From Xanthostigma xanthostigma (Eukaryota > Arthropoda > Insecta > Raphidioptera > Raphidiidae), in assembly GCA_963575645.1 (NCBI GenBank), contig OY754467.1, forward strand, positions 4,278,001 through 4,342,000: a DNA stretch of 64,000 nt. The letters are read 5' to 3'. The notes under the pieces are model-generated. The model was not told the DNA's origin. It saw only the letters and a program-made list of their open reading frames with translations, and searched no databases. Below, in pieces: positions 34,157 to 44,826 of the stretch. The position numbers and the translations under genes were made by a program. How positions within the stretch are numbered: position 1 is the first letter of the stretch; the number at the start of each line of letters is the position of its first letter.

Positions 34157-34250
34157 GCGGGTCCAAGCTGCTTTGTGCAAGTCCTAACTGCTTTGTGATG
34201 ATCCAAGCTGCTTTGTGCTGGTTCTAGCTGCTTTGCGCTGGTCCATGCTT
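34157..34250 (+). repeat. Minisatellite, ~20-bp unit, ~5 copies
   Basis: The unit GGTCCAAGCTGCTTTGTGCT repeats about five times with substitutions. This also explains the repeated peptide in the overlapping minus-strand ORF, which is not a gene. Confidence 0.85.
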
Positions 34251-34394
34251 GACAAGTGTATGACAAATTAGCTTTACTTAACATAATTATATTAAAATTA
34301 TTTATATAGGGAATCAGGAAACCAGAATAAAGAAGGCAGCTAGTTAGAAAGTATGAGAGTTTGGCAAATAATAAGTCATATACTTTTAAAAGGA

Positions 34395-34553
34395 ACCATC
34401 TCAATAGTTAGTTCAAGAATTATTGTTTCTCGGCGGAGGTCTCACAGAGAAATACTATGTCATCCATCTGCTCTCGCGTCCCCGGGATTCGAAACCAATA
34501 CCTTCCGAATTTGAATTTAGTACGTTCACCATTCTTCCACGTGTTCGGTTTTG
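34395..34553 (-). mobile_element. tRNA-derived SINE, diverged copy
   Basis: On the minus strand a degenerate tRNA-like head (B box GGTTTCGAATCCC, GTTCGGGAAGG-type blocks) is followed by a body with TTTCTCTGTGAGACC and GAACCATCTCAATAGTTA on the plus strand. It is colinear with the better preserved copy at 41680-41880. Confidence 0.55.
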
Positions 34554-34599
34554 AATTTCAGACGATAGTGACTAATTTTTGATTACAGTTTCTACGTAT

Positions 34600-35136
34600 T
34601 GTTGCGTGCCCCCTGTTGGGACGACTATGGGTTCTGTAGAATTTTCTAGCAACAACAGCAATGGAAAACAGGTAGCCAAGTAAAAACCCGACTTTCTTGG
34701 AATTTCCTAGAGAATGCAATGCAGGTAAAGAAAGGTTCTTCTAGAAGATTCAATCAGGCAGGATCGAAGCTATAAAATGCAAGCTTATCGCTGGCGCAGG
34801 AGTCAGTTAGTCAGTTGTTCGTGAGTTTGTTCATGTGTTGAAACAAGTGCTCTGGCGTTGCGACATAAATAAATTCAGTTATACTGTGAAGATAATTAAA
34901 CTTTGTTGTGTTTGTGTGTTGTAAATATTTTGTGTACATAATTTAGTGACTCTATATCTTCTGTTACTTAGTTTTTTATTTTATAATTTAGAACTGTCGT
35001 TATTTTGTTTCTGTTAATATTACTGTTTGTTAAAACAGTACGCTTTCGTTGTGTGTTTAACTGTTTTGTTAAACGTTTTTACTGTAAATACTGTAAATAA
35101 ATAATTTTCACCACGGACTAGAACAGTTTTGTTACA
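34600..35136 (+). mobile_element. Probable solo LTR
   Basis: It starts TGTTGCGTGCCCCCTGTTGG and ends TTTTGTTACA, 537 bp, an LTR-like TGT...ACA frame. Inside are a TATA box (CTATAAAATGCAAGC, near 34770), GGAGTCAGTTAGTCAGTTG at a start-site distance, and a polyadenylation-like AAATAAATT downstream, in promoter-to-poly(A) order. No second copy, internal region or convincing target duplication is seen, so the call rests on architecture. Confidence 0.5.
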
Positions 35137-35450
35137 GTGTATTATAAATATTGGTAAACTTAGAAATAGTTGTATACGCTGAACTGGGCGCCTTGGAATA
35201 TAGCTCCGTTAACCCTAAAGGCGGTCCTGCTCCTCTTAAGCGGTTAATATACGAGAAGAAAGGATAAAACGTCGACCTTTTCTCAAACCCACGCTGCATT
35301 ATTCATTCTGGGGATTCCCAAATTTTATCTCGATGATCCCTTTAACAGGGCATAAATAAAAATTTATTTGAAATATTTTTTTATCTGGGAAAGACATCTA
35401 ATGCTTTCGATGATTTATGATCTTTCTATTTTGTATAATTATAAGAAAAA

Positions 35451-36026
35451 CTAGAGTGACCTGTGCGAATTATTCGCACTAAATAAGTATAATAATTATC
35501 ACTTTACAAAATTATTTTTTAAATATGATTGCAGGTATTCAATTCGTTTCTAATTTTGCACACTGCTTATAACGTTCTTCTTTTTGTTGTGTTACAATAT
35601 GAAGCTCAGATGACAGATCGAAGAAATATTTTACTAAAATTGTCATATAGAGGCGCAAGTAGCAAAAGCGTTGAGCTAAGCCGTCAGATGGCATCATGCA
35701 GCATTGCTGTGACGTTGTTCAGCGTTGCTCGCTGTTTCAAAATTAAAGCCGTCAGATGACAGTATGCAGTATTTACAATATGAAGGTCAGATGACAGATC
35801 GAAGTGTTGAAGTTGTTTCAAAATTAAAGCCGTCAGATGGCAGACGTTGTTTAGCGTTGCTGTTAATTAATTTACAGAAACAAAAGCAGTAATAAATTTT
35901 TTAGTTGTCGATGTCAGTAGAGCAAGCAATTATCTGTAAAATGATATATAATTTTTGTGGAGAAATTGTGTGGTTTTTTCTAAAAAGGGAGGCAAACATC
36001 TTAACCACGTATTAATATATATGATG
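35451..36026 (-). mobile_element. Non-autonomous Helitron, copy H4
   Basis: On the minus strand it starts near CATCATATATATTAATACG and ends with the GTGCGAATAATTCGCAC hairpin, then AGGTCACTCTAG before a T. Part of one internal repeat unit is missing near 35775. The ORF 35529-35759 is the family's recurrent chance ORF. Confidence 0.8.
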
Positions 36027-36240
36027 GTTTCTTCAGTTTTACAATCACCTTTTTGACCCTGTATTAAATTAGAAGGAACAGTTATTTACGCCGATTTCAA
36101 TTTGTATAAGGCTAGGGAAGATGTTTTTAAAATTAAAGGAGTCGTCCTTTTTTAAGAATTGAAAGTCTTTTTTTTGAAGCTAGTAAATTCTGTAAATATT
36201 TATTTTAATTTTTCACCGTGTCCTTGTATTTATATTTTAT

Positions 36241-36447
36241 CTATACTAATATTATAAATAGGTAAAGTTTGGATGTAGGAAGTAATCTCCGAACTACTAA
36301 TCCGATTTAAAAAAAATTTTCACCAATATTTAGAATGGACCTTTAGGATGAACAGAGGCTATATTAACGCGTTTTGCAACCTAAGTCAACCAAAATGGCG
36401 TCAATCTTCAAATTCGGGCGAAGCCGAACCTAGCCCCTAGTCTTCTA
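36241..36447 (-). mobile_element. RTE-type retroelement tail
   Basis: It is a minus-strand relative of 29829-30056: ATACTAATATTATAAATAGG at the left edge, AATCTCCGAACTACTAATCC, then GGCGAAGCCGAACC-type wording at the right. Confidence 0.6.
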
Positions 36448-36561
36448 TATATAATTTTAAAAACGAGAAGCTATGGCAAAAAATAATCATCGAAATGATG
36501 CAGTAGAGTTGCTGAGTTTTGACATTTTGTCTTACGCCTCAAATTGGTTTTGCGTGCTTTT

Positions 36562-37259
36562 TTGACGTGATAACGTCTTATAAATTGATGAAACACCGGC
36601 TGCATGTACGAAAAAGTGTAACGTTCCTAACGTTCCGCCTGACCCTGTGCGTGCTTTTCTCGAAAACGGCCCTAACGATTTGGATGAAATTTACTGAAAA
36701 GTTATTTTGGGGTGCAAAAAATCGTTTTAGCTAGGTCTCATCTCTCGAAAAAATCGTTTTCTTACAAATTTTATCATTATAAAAATCAATTTTTTGACGT
36801 ATGAAAATACTTAAATATTGTAAGTAGGTTTTGGAATTTTATATAAATAATGAAACAATTGTTTTCAAAATATTATGACAGTTAATCTTTGAGACTTAAA
36901 ATAAATACGAAAGAAAGAAAGTTAAAAAAAACAAATATTATTATAGGTGGTGAGTAATTTTAATAAATAAAATTAACCTAAATTTGAAGCGAAAGATGCA
37001 ATATCATAGATTCGAATTATTATAATTATTATATGTAGAAGATAGGAGAAATAGAACATAAATTATTGACGTGATAACGTCTTATAAATTGATGAATCAC
37101 GTCAATATAAAAAGATGAAACACCGGCTGCATGCACGAAAAAGTGTAACGTTCCTAACGTTCCGCCTGACCCTGTGCGTGATTATTAAATATGATATTCG
37201 AGCGGAATACGTTATCATGTAAAACTATCGTCCGTAAACCGACTTTACAGACAACCAAT
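36562..37259 (+). repeat. Two family B copies in tandem (truncated long + short form)
   Basis: 36562-37036 is a long form that begins TTGACGTGATAACGTC but lacks the CGTCCGTAAACCGAC end. 37066-37259 is a complete short form that ends CAGACAACCAAT. They lie 29 bp apart in the same orientation. Confidence 0.7.
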
Positions 37260-38009
37260 TTTTTTTTCGAAAAAAACATGCCGTCAGAGAGTAAATAAAT
37301 TATAGAGATAATGACATTAAACATGTTAGCCCAATTGACCGACAATTAAATTGAAAGAAATAACATTTTGAAAACTTCTCGTTTACTTGCTTGATTTTAT
37401 AGATATTATACCGTTTATGGCGGCCCGTGTTTTTTGCGTCCGTTGTTTGCTCTATAGTCGCCGTGTTTTTCTGCTTTTTGCTTTAGTGATTTTGATTGTT
37501 TCGACTTTGACTACAACATAAAAATATTTGTGCATGACTTGAATACTCTATATTATTACAAGATACTCCCATTTTTTACAAAGGTACAATTTATTATGGC
37601 TTTGAAATATGGTTACTTTATTTTTATTCCATCAGTCATCACATTAAAAATAAAGTCGAATAGATTCATGCTTTCATTGTACCGCAATGTTTTTTGTAAA
37701 ACTCAGAACCTGACTTGTTGAGCGTCTATATAATTTTCAATCTTTAACAAACATGTACAGTCGTTAAATTGTGAAATGTTTTGTTTCCTACCCTGGAACT
37801 GGCTCTGCCAAGTTGGGCAGGAAAACTTACATATAATGACATTTTGTAAAAATAATAATATGTAAAAGTAAGTTAATAAATTCAAATTCAAATATATTTA
37901 TTGGATCCCAACACAATCGTTGTAACCGATACTTCGGGGGAAGGAGGGCTAATTCGTCGAGAAAAAATATAAAGAGTTCCGGTGCCTTTGCCCTGCATAG
38001 ATAAAGACT
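37260..38009. other. Unassigned flank of the LTR element
   Basis: CCTACCCTGGAACTGG and GCCAAGTTGGGCAGGAAAACT near 37790 are shared with 24140 and probably come from a retroelement 3' end. The host target GACT (38006-38009) ends this stretch. Confidence 0.45.
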
Positions 38010-38544
38010 TGTAACGATTCAAAACTTTTATATTACATTGTACGTAGTTTAGAAGTAATAATTAGAATTGGGTATTTACTGTACTTGTCTATTTGTTTTG
38101 TCACGGCGCGTGTCAATTTTGGTTTTGGCATGTTGAACGACGCAGTGAAATAAAGAAAAAAATATGTTTTTTGTCTGAAAAAAGGCAGTAGGTTTTAAAA
38201 GGTTGAAATAGAATGTATTAAAATAAGCTGTGAAAAAGTGTTGAAATATTTCCTTTAAACCACATCAGGGAGAAACTGGAGTACTTGGTGATCTACCGAT
38301 CCAAATTTCTTTTTGTATGTGTCGTTTAATTGATTATTTTTCACTTTGTCAATTCCAATCACATTAACATATCAGAAATTTTCTGTGTGTACATTCTAAG
38401 ATATCTTGTTAACAACAATTTTATTATAAAACATTCAAAATAAATATTTTAAATTGTTTATTAATTTTATTAAAATTTATTTTAAATTATATTACGAGAC
38501 GATTACGTGAGCTTATCCGAAAAAGTCCAAAGCTAATCGTTTCA
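38010..38544 (+). repeat. 5' LTR
   Basis: It is 535 bp, TG...CA. I read the two LTRs side by side and found no difference. It contains GAAATAAAG, a poly(A)-signal-like block, and an AT-rich right half. Confidence 0.9.
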
Positions 38545-38546
38545 TT

Positions 38547-38564
38547 TGGCGCCCGAAAAAAGAC
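38547..38564 (+). other. Primer-binding site, tRNA-Lys type
   Basis: TGGCGCCCGAAAAAAGAC begins two bases after the 5' LTR. It matches the complement of the tRNA-Lys(UUU) 3' end over the first eleven bases and the last three, with mismatches between. Confidence 0.8.
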
Positions 38565-38706
38565 TGGACCTTGGAAATTATCCAGACTAACACCAAGTGA
38601 CATTTTGGACATTTTAATAATAATATCAATAATTATTATTAAATCAATATCAATCAATTAACTATAAATCGATGTGTTTATATATTATAAAATTTAAGTT
38701 ATTAAA

Positions 38707-39558
38707 ATGACTACAAAAAGTGAAAAAAAAAGATCGTGCTAAACAAATTCAGGACAAATACCAGCAAGTACTAAGTAAATGATTGGTTAAGAGATGAGGA
38801 TAATAAATATTGTGTCGATTGCGATACAAAAGGTCCTCGTTGGGCATCGTGGAACATAGGTATGTTTTTATGTATAAGTTGTGCAGGAATACATAGAAAT
38901 CTCGACGTTCATATTTTGAAAGTAAAATCAGTGAATCTGGATACATGGACATATATTATCTCAACAGATGGGCAACAGTCGTGTTTGGGCTGTTTACGAA
39001 GCAAATTTGCCCGACCATTTCTGGCGTTCTCAGAACGATTCTAGTTTAGAGTCATTTGTGCGCGCGAAATATGAACATAAATAGTATATCGCCAGAGAAT
39101 GGTTGCCTCCGGCACTGCCAAAAGTAAATTGGGATAAAGAAGACGACAAATCCAGTGTCGAAAACGCGAAAGTTCAAAGCGAAGAAGAAAGTTTCTTTAA
39201 TCAACCGACTTCGACCGAAAAAGAAGAGACGAAATTAACTGAAGATAGCATATTGGCATTATACGGCAATGCTCCGATGCAACAAACCACATTTCAAGCA
39301 AATTACGCTCCGACAGGGGCAATTCCTGGCTTTCAAGTTCAGCAACAAGCATTTCAAGTTCCAGTTTATCCGACAAACTTGCAAGCTTCCTCGCAACCGC
39401 AGCAAGCTTTTCAAAACCAATCGACATTTGTTTCGCCGCCTCAGAATCAATTTGTGATGGCTCAACAAACGATGCAATCTCAAAACTTCGCTCCTAATAC
39501 GGGCGCAGCAGTGCCTAATCCCTTTTACGCTAATCAACAAGCCCTGCAACAACAGTAA
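38707..39558 (+). pseudogene. Retrocopy of SMAP-type ArfGAP (stromal membrane-associated protein)
   Basis: In cells SMAP proteins stimulate GTP hydrolysis by Arf GTPases in clathrin-coated membrane traffic. The copy starts at an ATG (38707, MTTKSEK). The C4 zinc finger is visible as CVDC (38811-38822) and CISC (38871-38882), spaced C-x2-C-x16-C-x2-C, followed by CAGIHRNL with the catalytic arginine. The downstream VNWDKE and the Q/P-rich tail (QQAFQVP, NPFYANQQ) also fit SMAP, and the tail is open to a stop at 39556-39558. The frame is broken by an extra A in a run near 38723-38731, stops and a shift around 38780-38787, another shift near 38950-38962 and a TAG at 39082. No introns are present. 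About 480 bp of presumed 3' UTR follow before the polypurine tract. Confidence 0.88.
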
Positions 39559-40032
39559 CTAAGTAGATAGTCAATTGTTTGTGTAATTGTGCATTTTTAT
39601 CGGGTGCATAAAGAATTTAAAGCGGAATTATGGACAGTCATAGTTCATAATTAAATTTTACTATGACGCGCTATGACTGTGCATAAATTGTGATATGATT
39701 TAGTTAAATTTTGTCTTTGAACATCTAAATGCACAGATCTTTATTTTATACTTTGCAGTAAATATAAACACAATTGTTTTTTTTTATAGTTGAAAATTCT
39801 TCGAACATTTTATATTGTTTTCAGTTGAAAAGATTCATTAACTAATTTTTTTTTAATTGTTTTGAAATTTTTATGTTTTTTTTTAATATTTTATATAGTA
39901 CGTGTAAACGAAGATTAGTATTTTATTCAATGTGGTAAATCTTCGTAAAATTCCAGGTAGTACATAATTCTCATTTATTTAAGCGGTTCATCCTCCATGC
40001 ATTTCTTTATTCTAAAATTGTTCGTATGAACC

Positions 40033-40045
40033 GCTGGGGGGGCTA
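40033..40045 (+). other. Polypurine tract and preceding hairpin
   Basis: GCTGGGGGGGCTA ends directly at the 3' LTR, the usual place for the plus-strand primer. Just upstream AGCGGTTCA (39981) and TGAACCGCT (40027) are inverted copies, so the tract closes a stem of about 10 bp. Confidence 0.75.
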
Positions 40046-40580
40046 TGTAACGATTCAAAACTTTTATATTACATTGTACGTAGTTTAGAAGTAATAATTA
40101 GAATTGGGTATTTACTGTACTTGTCTATTTGTTTTGTCACGGCGCGTGTCAATTTTGGTTTTGGCATGTTGAACGACGCAGTGAAATAAAGAAAAAAATA
40201 TGTTTTTTGTCTGAAAAAAGGCAGTAGGTTTTAAAAGGTTGAAATAGAATGTATTAAAATAAGCTGTGAAAAAGTGTTGAAATATTTCCTTTAAACCACA
40301 TCAGGGAGAAACTGGAGTACTTGGTGATCTACCGATCCAAATTTCTTTTTGTATGTGTCGTTTAATTGATTATTTTTCACTTTGTCAATTCCAATCACAT
40401 TAACATATCAGAAATTTTCTGTGTGTACATTCTAAGATATCTTGTTAACAACAATTTTATTATAAAACATTCAAAATAAATATTTTAAATTGTTTATTAA
40501 TTTTATTAAAATTTATTTTAAATTATATTACGAGACGATTACGTGAGCTTATCCGAAAAAGTCCAAAGCTAATCGTTTCA
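40046..40580 (+). repeat. 3' LTR
   Basis: It is 535 bp and matches the 5' LTR without a visible difference. It is followed directly by the GACT duplication. Confidence 0.9.
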
Positions 40581-40599
40581 GACTGGACTATAACATATA

Positions 40600-41219
40600 C
40601 AGTGTGGTCACTTAAGTGTGCAACATATGGGAAAATTTTTAATTAAATGCACAACCAAAATACAAATATTGCCAAAAGTTGGTGCATGTCCGATAATCAT
40701 TTTAAGTTCTCTTAGAATTGTTGAAACTCAAACAGCATACAGGGTGTTTAATTTCGTTGCAACAAACATAAAGTTTGTGATTCCATAAAAAATTAAAAAT
40801 TAATTTTACAAATATGCCTGAATTTGAACAAAGTTATGCGAAATTGATTCGATTTTGAATAATTTATTAGTGTGTTTAAGGTAAGTATAAAAAAAAAATT
40901 TCAAAAAAATTATAATAATGGTTTTTCAAAAAAAAATTTTTTTTCTTAGAAGGCCATGTTTTGGTATTTGGGCATAACTTTTAATTCTAAACAGCTTTTT
41001 CTTATAACATTTCGCTGAATTTTTTTAAATAAGGGCACTTTACTCTTGTACAATTTTTATGTTTTTTTACCCACCCCTGTATGCGGTTTGTGTTTCAACA
41101 ATTCTAAGAGCACCTAAAATGATTATCGGACATGCACCAACTTTTGGCAATATTTGTATTTTGGTTGTGCATTTAATTAAAAATTTTCCCATATGTTGCA
41201 CACTTAAGCGACCACACTG
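40600..41219. mobile_element. Tc1/mariner-type MITE with nested second element
   Basis: The ends CAGTGTGGTCACTTAAG and CTTAAGCGACCACACTG are inverted copies flanked by TA. The arms run about 140 bp, through GCACAACCAAAATACAAATA and CCGATAATCATTTTA. At their inner edge (about 40741-41081) a second pair of ends (TA-CAGGGTG and CACCCCTG-TA) marks another TA-flanked insertion exactly at the loop. Neither element encodes a transposase. Confidence 0.8.
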
Positions 41220-41639
41220 TATATAAAAATTGCGAGAGAAGAGGAAAAACCGACGCGTCGCGACATTGACGCGGACGTCGGTCGTGTGTTTACATTTTCC
41301 ATCGTTCCTACGTATCTATATACGCGCACAAAAAGGAGTTGGAGGATGTATCAAATGCAACTGTATAAACAGTGTTTGTCATATTATCATATTTCTATAA
41401 TATGTAACAATAAAATATCAATGTACAATATCTAGACTATATAATTATAATAATAATAATAATGCGTTTAACGTCCGTTTCTCGACTTTATGTCATAACA
41501 GACACCATTCGCACAATTACTATTTTCCATCTATTACACTTCCCGCTATTTTCTACATTTTTAAACTTCAACTTAATTAATAGCAATGGACAAATGAAGG
41601 AATTTTTAGGACATTAGGATAAGGTAAGAAAATTTCGAG
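41220..41639. other. Unassigned sequence
   Basis: I see no gene. A small CpG-rich patch (CGACGCGTCGCGACATTGAC) lies near 41252. Confidence 0.4.
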
Positions 41640-41880
41640 CATAGGAGTTGGACAGGTAATCGGCCATGCCCTCGAATAATGAACCATCTCGATATTTATC
41701 TGGTATTATTGAGGGAAACTATGGAAAACCTCAACAAAATGGCCGGTACAGGAATTACCGTTTCTCGGCGAGAGGCAGCAGGAAAAAGTACCAGTCACAT
41801 CTGCTCACGCCGGGATTCGAACCCAGTACCTCCCGAATGCGAGTCTAGTGCTTTCACCACTACGCTACACCGCTCGGCTA
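41640..41880 (-). mobile_element. tRNA-derived SINE
   Basis: On the minus strand the head (41878-41808) has a perfect B box GGTTCGAATCC and an A box TAGCGTAGTGG, the internal pol III promoter. The anticodon position reads CGC in an alanine-like context, but the acceptor stem does not pair well. The body continues down to about 41660. The ORFs at 41666-41900 are read through its complement and are not genes. A diverged relative lies at 34395-34553. Confidence 0.75.
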
Positions 41881-42953
41881 GACTATTATATAAAATTTAA
41901 TGATGTACTTATAAATGTTTGAATGGATTTAACCTAAAAACTAATTGACGGATTTTGATGAAATTTTTTTCAATGATTCTTATAATTCCAAAAATGTTAT
42001 AGACTATATTTTGTTTTATCTCAACGTTAATCAATTTATTAATCTTTTCTCCATACCTCGATCGAAAGTGCATACTTTCGGCATCAATTGTAAGGTAGAA
42101 AGTCTAACATTTACTCCTTGCTGCAGAGATAACACGCCCCAATGCGGGAAGTTCGTACGTTCGGTCGGTAGTAAAGCAAAAATAATCAATCAACTGTTGT
42201 TTGTTTCCATAGCAACCTTATTACATTTTAGCTAATAGTCGCGAACAGCTGTCATCCGTGTTTTTACGTATAACCTCAAAGCTTCTTTATCTGTGTTTTT
42301 ATGTAATTAGTTAATTAATGTATTTAATAAGTGTGCTTACGACCGAGTTATGAAGAAAAATAGTATACACCACACTGGCCGACAGTGTGATATTCTTCGC
42401 CTGCGCGCCATGATACCTGAAGCGAAGCCCTTGCGGTGTAATATACTATTTTTGGCATACTTCTGTACAAATATATACAAAATCGTAACTCGGTGCAGTA
42501 TGTTCGAAGCGAACTGAGAACTTGGCTTGGCGTCCTGCCGTGCCAACTAGATCAGTTCGTTTCAACTAATTAATCGTATCCAGCAGACGTGTCTAATCTT
42601 ACGAGATTTAAAACACCGGCGGGAATTGTGTCATCGACTCATCGCCCAGTTTGAGACGATTGTTTCTATCCAATGAACACAGACTCCTTTCGACGCGGAC
42701 GCTCGCCCATTATGCAGGTCTCTCTCCGTGATGTAACCCCGACATACGAACACACAGACGGGGGCGACACTATGGCATGTTACAGACTATCGATTGGCCT
42801 ATATACCGGGTGTACCGAATTATATACGGTCACAAAGCAACACGATCTGCGAGGCTTTGGATCGCAGAAGACAGATCATCTATGGGCAATGTAGAATGAA
42901 CCCAAAGGATTATATCCCATCAAAAACATAAATGTGAAAAAGGGAACCAACTT
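41881..42953. other. Unassigned sequence, partly GC-rich
   Basis: An imperfect inverted repeat (ACCGAGTTATGAAGAAAAAT with AAATAGTATAC, and its complement near 42447-42498) spans about 42332-42500. 42560-42890 is GC-richer than the surroundings, with a 73-codon ORF (42673-42894) that I cannot identify. Confidence 0.35.
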
Positions 42954-43555
42954 CTAGTGTGACCTGTGCGAATTATTCGCACTAAATAAGTATAGATAAT
43001 AATTATCACTTTACAAAATTATTTTTTAAACATGATTGCAGGTATTCAATTCGTTTCTAATTTTGCACACTGCTTATAACGTTCTTCTTTTTGTTGTATT
43101 ACAATATGAAGCTCAGATGACAGATCGAAGAAATATTTTACTAAAATTGTCATATCGAGGCGCAAGTAGCAAAAGCGTTGACCTAAGCCGTCAGATGGCA
43201 TCATGCAGCATTGCTGTGACGTTGTTCAGCGTTGCTCGCTGTTTCAAAATTGGAACCGTCAGATGGCAGTATGCAGTGTTGTGTCTGTTGTATTACAATA
43301 TGAAGGTCAGATGACAGATCGAAGTGTTAACGTTGTTTAAAAATTAAAGCCGTCAGATGGCAGACGTTGTTCAGCGTTGCTGTATTTTAATTAATTTACA
43401 AAAACAAAAGCAATAATAAATTTTTTAGTTGTCGATGTCAGTAGAGCAAGCAATTATCTGTAAAATGATATATAATTTATGTGGAGAAATTGTGAGGTTT
43501 TTTCTAAAAAGGGAGGCAAACATCTTTAACCTTAGCGTATTAATATAATATATGA
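42954..43555 (-). mobile_element. Non-autonomous Helitron, copy H5
   Basis: On the minus strand it starts TCATATATTATATTAATACG after an A and ends with the hairpin and AGGTCACACTAG. The next base is A rather than the expected T. It has a complete set of internal repeats. Confidence 0.78.
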
Positions 43556-44282
43556 TATTACTTTTTTAACATCATTTTCTTATCACTCTTAAATATTTTT
43601 ATGAAATTTTGTACACACCCTTTAATCCATTTTTTGACGTAAGTAAAAGATTTTTTTTTATTTTTACCAGTGACGTTCGTACGTGGTTTGAACTGAATAT
43701 TTTTGAAGAAAAAAATGGTACGCCACTGATTTATCTGAAAACCAAATTTGTTTTTGAAATCCTAATTTATTTTGGAGCAAATTTGGTCCATAGACTTACT
43801 TTCGTACGACGCACCGTTTTCGCATAAAAAAATAAAAATCAAAAAAATATTTGTAGGCTGGGTACCAAATTTCAACAAAATATCAGTCTGAATGAATAAA
43901 TTATGATAAAAAAGTTCATTTTTCTTAAAACTTTAACACCCTGTAACTCAAAAATTAAGAGGTTTAGGACATATATTGATAATAACTTTTCTTCTTAAAA
44001 TCACACCCTTAAGTATCGGCACTCAATTAATAAACATCCCGTATATATGCGTTGATATAATATTTAATTTTTATTCATATTGAAATAAAACCTGACATCT
44101 GTCATATTCACTATTTTACGTTTTCGATCGCTGCGCCATCACTCGAATTTTTGGCAAACGTGCTTAAAATCAAAATATTTAACAGAATGTTCAAGGCGTA
44201 TGGCTTAGCGAACAACTTCATCCTGTTAATTTTTATGTTACAGTCGGCAACTGTATTCTGCTAATTTTGATCTTACCTCGTA
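43556..44282. other. Unassigned sequence between two Helitrons
   Basis: I see no supported gene. The 72-codon ORF at 43609-43827 has no motif I know. Confidence 0.4.
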
Positions 44283-44826
44283 TCATCATATATATTAATA
44301 CGCTAAGGTTAAAGATGTTTCCCTTTTTAGAAAAAACTTCACAATTTCTCCACATAAATTATATACCTATCATTTTACAGATAATTGCTTGCTCTACTGA
44401 CATCGACAACTAAAAAATTTATTATTGCTTTTGTTTTTGTAAATTAATTAATTATTATTAAACTTATATATATAGATATACATTAAGACACAATACAGCA
44501 ACGCTGAACAACGTCTGCCATCTGACGGCTTTAATTTTGAAACAGCGAGCAACGCTGAACAACGTCACAGCAATGCTGCATGAAGCCATCTGACGGCTTA
44601 GCTCAACGCTTTTGCTACTTGCGCCTCTATATGACAATTTTAGTTAAATATTTCTTCGATCTGTCATCTGAACTTCATATTGTAATACAACAAAAAGAAG
44701 AACGTTATAAGCATTGTGCAAAATTAGAAACGAATTGAATACCTGCAATCATATTAAAAAAATAATTTTGTAAAGTGATAATTATCATACTTATTTAGTG
44801 CGAATAATTCGCACAGGTCACTCTAG
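44283..44826 (+). mobile_element. Non-autonomous Helitron, copy H6
   Basis: It starts TCATCATATATATTAATACG after an A and ends with the hairpin and AGGTCACTCTAG before a T. About 45 bp of AT-rich sequence is inserted near 44450, and one internal repeat unit is missing. Confidence 0.82.

Larger units (their letters stand above)
38010..40580 (+). mobile_element. Non-autonomous LTR retrotransposon carrying a captured SMAP gene
   Basis: Two 535-bp direct repeats (38010-38544 and 40046-40580) begin TGTAACGA and end TCGTTTCA, a near-perfect short inverted repeat. GACT lies on both outer sides (38006-38009 and 40581-40584). A primer-binding site follows the left LTR and a polypurine tract precedes the right one. 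The 1501-bp interior has no gag, protease, reverse transcriptase or integrase. It holds an intronless, broken copy of a cellular ArfGAP gene (38707-39558) in the same orientation as the LTRs. Mobilisation must have used enzymes of an autonomous relative. The two LTRs look identical by eye, which points to a recent insertion. Confidence 0.9.

Noticed and set aside
34138-34404. 88-codon minus-strand ORF with repeated QLEPAQ-like peptide
   Set aside because: The repetition is the 20-bp minisatellite read through, with no start context or family match.
39103-39558. Open frame of 151 codons as a stand-alone gene
   Set aside because: It begins at TTG, not ATG, and is the tail of the broken SMAP copy. 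An in-frame TAG lies upstream at 39082.
43036-43314. Recurrent 74-92 codon ORF found in most Helitron copies (MQVFNSFLILHTAYN type)
   Set aside because: It overlaps the internal tandem repeats, is truncated differently in each copy and resembles no protein family, so it is more likely a composition effect.
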